A stretch of 15,705 nucleotides of DNA, from contig USJX01000065.1 of assembly GCA_900555035.1 (NCBI GenBank), positions 1 to 15,705 on the forward strand, given 5' to 3'. The position numbers and the translations under genes were made by a program. The notes beneath the pieces were generated by a model. It was not told where the DNA came from, did not search any database, and worked only from the letters and a program-made list of their open reading frames with translations. Of the stretch, positions 13,468-15,705 are shown in pieces. Origin of the DNA: an uncultured Prevotella sp. (GTDB lineage: Bacteria > Bacteroidota > Bacteroidia > Bacteroidales > Bacteroidaceae). Position 1 is the first letter of the stretch. Each line of letters starts with the position of its first letter.

Positions 13468-13567
13468 ACAATGACAAGGTAGTAATGATATAGATTATAA
13501 ATTTTGAGTTAATTACTGTTTTTTAAAGGTGATAAGTCCTCGGGAGAAGATTTATCACCTGTTTTTA
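13468..13567 (+). ncRNA. Candidate small RNA, about 100 nt, downstream of cmk
   Basis: The interval from the predicted start to the T-run contains no ORF beyond three codons and can fold into two hairpins. Stem 1 is 11 bp with three G-U pairs (13476-13486 with 13512-13522, 25-nt loop). Stem 2 is the terminator (13527-13535 with 13552-13560). I do not recognise a known RNA family. It could also act as the 3' end of cmk mRNA, or be a 3'-UTR small RNA with its own promoter. The boundaries are estimates. Confidence 0.5.
13527..13566 (+). terminator. Intrinsic terminator for cmk and/or the small RNA
   Basis: A perfect 9-bp stem AGGTGATAA (13527-13535) / TTATCACCT (13552-13560), extendable by a G-U pair, is followed by GTTTTTATTTT. 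The opposite flank is TTTAAAAAAC on the minus strand, so it is mainly plus-oriented. Confidence 0.85.
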
Positions 13568-13624
13568 TTTTATACAAGTAATGCCCAACAACAGCCTTCG
13601 CTATCATTGAGCATTTCCCGTATT

Positions 13625-14500
13625 CTATAATTTATCATTGATGATTTTCTCCTTGCATTCTTCCATCAACCATTTTGGCGTACTGGTAGCACCACAGATA
13701 CCCACGGTATCTACTCCCTTGAACCAATCCATGTTGATTTCATCGGCACTCTCTATCTGATAGCTGTTGGCATTCACGCTCTTGCATTCCTTGAAAAGCA
13801 CCTTACCATTAGAACTCTTTCTGCCGCTTACAAAGAGAATCACATCGTGCTTGCTGGCAAAATTGGCGATATTCGGCATGCGGTTTGCCACCTGGCGACA
13901 GATGGTGTCGAAGCTCTTGAAGCTCGCCCCCTCCACGATATGCTCCTGACAATATTCTATGATGCGATGGAACTCATCCAGACTCTTGGTGGTCTGCGAA
14001 TAAAGAGAGATATCACGACTGAAATCCAGCTTGCCTATCTCCCTGAGATGCTCCACATCCTCAAACTTCTCTACCACGATGGCATGACCCTCGGTCTGAC
14101 CTACCAGTCCCAGCACCTCGGCATGGCCCTTCTTGCCAAAGATGACAAGCTGCGCCTCAGGATTGCTGACATACTGCTTCTTGATGCGGCGCTGAAGCTG
14201 GAGCACCACCGGACAGGTGGCATCGATGATTTCGATGTTGTTGCGCTCGGCAAGGGCATAGGTCTCAGGTGGCTCTCCGTGGGCACGAAGCAATACCTTC
14301 ACGCCATGGAGCTTCTCCATCTCCTCATGGTCGATGGTAGTCAAGCCAGCCTCATGCAGGCGCTCCACCTCCATACCATTGTGCACAATATCACCCAGGC
14401 AGTAAAGCTTACTGCCCTTCTCCAACTCTTCCTCAGCTTTCTTGATGGCAGTGGTCACGCCAAAGCAGAAACCACTGCCGTTATCTATTTCTATCTGCAC
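13625..14500 (-). CDS. ispH: 4-hydroxy-3-methylbut-2-enyl diphosphate reductase
   Basis: Last step of the MEP pathway: an iron-sulfur enzyme making isopentenyl and dimethylallyl diphosphate. The 291-aa protein retains the three cluster cysteines, Cys12 (G-F-C-F-G-V), Cys96 (D-A-T-C-P) and Cys201 (T-I-C-R-Q), plus R-A-H-G-E-P-P, Y-S-Q-T-T, S-G-R-K-S-S-N-G-K and G-A-T-S-T-P. The start is GTG 14500: no in-frame ATG exists before an upstream stop, and the cluster loop would be lost from a later start. It follows the DUF1573 gene by 12 bases, so they are probably co-transcribed. It ends in TAG, with an in-frame TGA eight codons on. The polyprenyl synthetase in this window would use its products. 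Confidence 0.95.
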   Translation of the reverse strand: MQIEIDNGSGFCFGVTTAIKKAEEELEKGSKLYCLGDIVHNGMEVERLHEAGLTTIDHEEMEKLHGVKVLLRAHGEPPETYALAERNNIEIIDATCPVVLQLQRRIKKQYVSNPEAQLVIFGKKGHAEVLGLVGQTEGHAIVVEKFEDVEHLREIGKLDFSRDISLYSQTTKSLDEFHRIIEYCQEHIVEGASFKSFDTICRQVANRMPNIANFASKHDVILFVSGRKSSNGKVLFKECKSVNANSYQIESADEINMDWFKGVDTVGICGATSTPKWLMEECKEKIINDKL

Positions 14501-14512
14501 GATATTTAAGTC

Positions 14513-15577
14513 TTATTTTACATGAATCTTTACTACCACCTTGGCATTGTCAGGGTCGTTCGTAATCATCAGGATACGTGGGTTCTTGGCACGCGACTTC
14601 TTCAAGTCGGGCTTCACCACAGTTACCTTCATCTTCACGGTTTCTCCCGGCTCAATCTTGCTCTTCTTCAACTGCACCTGCAGACCCATGGTAAACATCT
14701 GCATGCTTCTGATTTCGAGTTTCGACTTACCCTTGTTGGTAATCAGAACCTCACCCTTCAGTTTCTTCCTGTTGCCGAAGCTGCCCAGGTCGAGATTGGT
14801 GGTTGAAAGTTCTGCCTTTGGTGCCAGCGCTTTCTTCGCAGCCGTCATGTTATCGAAGGCTGGAAGGAGAACGGATGATACCACGATTTCCTTCTCAGGT
14901 GCAATCTTGTCGCCAGGGCGCTCACCCAGATAGATGGAAGTCTGCTTCAAGCCCAAGTCACGCAGTTTCTTGGAATCCAGCACCAGGGTTACCACGGCAG
15001 AATGGCGAGGTGCCACCTTGGATGGCGATACCTGTGCCTGCAAGTAGTTAGGCAGATGCATCACCACCGGCTCCATCATCTGGTCGGTAGGATTGAAGAT
15101 GTGGATGCGCTGCACAGGGCGGTCACCACGGTTCACATCATCAAACTCCACTTCCTGAACATCCGACTTGATTTCGCCCAGCATCTCGTTATACGGACCT
15201 GCGAAATCCACCACATTGCTCACCACCCTGCCTCGCATGGAAAGGATGAAAGGTTCGTCGGCGGCATTGGTGTAGAGGCATACCTGCTTGTTGAAGGTAC
15301 CCATCTGCTTGGCATCATACACCGCCTTTACCACGAAGCTCTCGCCTGCGGCAATGCTCTTCTTGGGATATTCCACCTCGGTGCAGCCGCAACTCTTCAG
15401 CATGTTGTGGATAACCAGAGGCTTGTTTCCCTCGTTCTTCATCACGAACTCAGCCGTTACGGGATGGCGGAACTTCACCTGTCCGCAGTCCACCACCTCG
15501 TGCTGGGTTGTTATCTTCTGCGCCGATGCTGGCAGCGCCAACAGCGCTGAGAGCATCAATATATTCATTCGTTTCAT
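14513..15577 (-). CDS. Secreted DUF1573 domain protein
   Basis: Function unknown. The 354-aa protein has a signal peptide (MKRMNILMLSALLALPASA, cut before Q) and an N-terminal immunoglobulin-like DUF1573 domain. Its signature S-C-G-C-T-E-V-E-Y-P lies at 62-71, followed by I-A-A-G-E-S-F-V-V-K-A-V-Y-D, and Cys63/Cys65 are probably the conserved pair. At least two further Ig-like stretches follow: about 140-215 (D-V-N-R-G-D-R-P-V-Q-R-I) and about 255-354 (L-D-L-G-S-F-G-N-R-K-K-L-K-G, ending V-V-V-K-I-H-V-K). Such repeats suggest an envelope scaffold or adaptor; this is inference. It ends in TAA and leads directly into ispH. Confidence 0.88.
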   Translation of the reverse strand: MKRMNILMLSALLALPASAQKITTQHEVVDCGQVKFRHPVTAEFVMKNEGNKPLVIHNMLKSCGCTEVEYPKKSIAAGESFVVKAVYDAKQMGTFNKQVCLYTNAADEPFILSMRGRVVSNVVDFAGPYNEMLGEIKSDVQEVEFDDVNRGDRPVQRIHIFNPTDQMMEPVVMHLPNYLQAQVSPSKVAPRHSAVVTLVLDSKKLRDLGLKQTSIYLGERPGDKIAPEKEIVVSSVLLPAFDNMTAAKKALAPKAELSTTNLDLGSFGNRKKLKGEVLITNKGKSKLEIRSMQMFTMGLQVQLKKSKIEPGETVKMKVTVVKPDLKKSRAKNPRILMITNDPDNAKVVVKIHVK

Positions 15578-15605
15578 ACTATTCTATTCTTAATTATCAA
15601 TCACG

Positions 15606-15654
15606 AACTATTAACTATCAACTATTAACTATTAATTGTCAACTATCAACTATG
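15606..15654. repeat. Seven-unit heptad repeat upstream of the DUF1573 gene
   Basis: Plus-strand units: AACTATT, AACTATC, AACTATT, AACTATT, AATTGTC, AACTATC, AACTATG. It begins 28 bases upstream of the DUF1573 ATG. In the remaining 51 bases of the window (15655-15705) I see no gene. Confidence 0.9.
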
Positions 15655-15705
15655 AGCCCACTTTAAAAAGGGGCATATTTTGAATCCAGTCTGACCAGTG
15701 TGGTC

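Noticed and set aside
13580..13615. Stem-loop as the ispH terminator
   Set aside because: A 7-bp stem with one G-U pair is present, but neither flank has a T-run, so intrinsic termination is not supported.
15656..15676. GCCC/GGGC hairpin near the window end as a terminator
   Set aside because: Only four outer pairs form cleanly, mismatches follow, and the T-run is missing on either strand.

Overview
This window looks chromosomal and comes from a Bacteroidota genome, most likely the Prevotella/Segatella group. The signs are a type IX secretion PorQ next to cytidylate kinase, an ExbB / four-TM protein / ExbD / ExbD block, a Bacteroidetes-type TonB, a DUF1573 protein, and promoters of the form (T/G)TTG-N20-TAnnTTTG. 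Species is not provable from the sequence alone. Nearly everything is core housekeeping; no phage, transposase or CRISPR was found.

Layout. 119-784 (-): DUF6249-like membrane protein. 977-2982 (+): RsmF-type rRNA methyltransferase, then dihydrofolate reductase. 2983-3501 (-): Lrp/AsnC regulator, convergent with DHFR. 3607-5989 (-): the TonB energiser block exbB, four-TM protein, exbD, exbD, preceded at once by tRNA-Ser(GGA) at 6014-6101. 6237-8774 (-): a GH84 beta-N-acetylglucosaminidase broken by two in-frame TAG codons. 8856-11460 (-): tatD, polyprenyl synthetase, tonB (transcribed tonB first). 11627-13358 (+): porQ and cmk. 13359-13624: a spacer holding a candidate small-RNA transcription unit. 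13625-15577 (-): a DUF1573 protein followed by ispH.

How it fits together. TonB, ExbB and the two ExbD proteins would energise outer-membrane TonB-dependent transport. PorQ belongs to the outer-membrane stage of type IX secretion. The polyprenyl synthetase and IspH are both isoprenoid enzymes. RsmF, tRNA-Ser, DHFR and Cmk serve translation and nucleotide supply. The secreted GH84 enzyme would trim GlcNAc from host or dietary glycans if it is made full length.

Most worth a second look: (1) the GH84 reading frame, intact over 845 codons except for two TAGs that fall at domain boundaries, one directly followed by ATG; (2) a promoter-to-terminator unit of about 100 nt after cmk with no ORF; (3) five spacers built from 7-bp-period AT-rich repeats that run into start and stop codons, plus three other gene ends where the C-terminal codons and stop are duplicated downstream; (4) an Lrp terminator embedded in the DHFR coding sequence.
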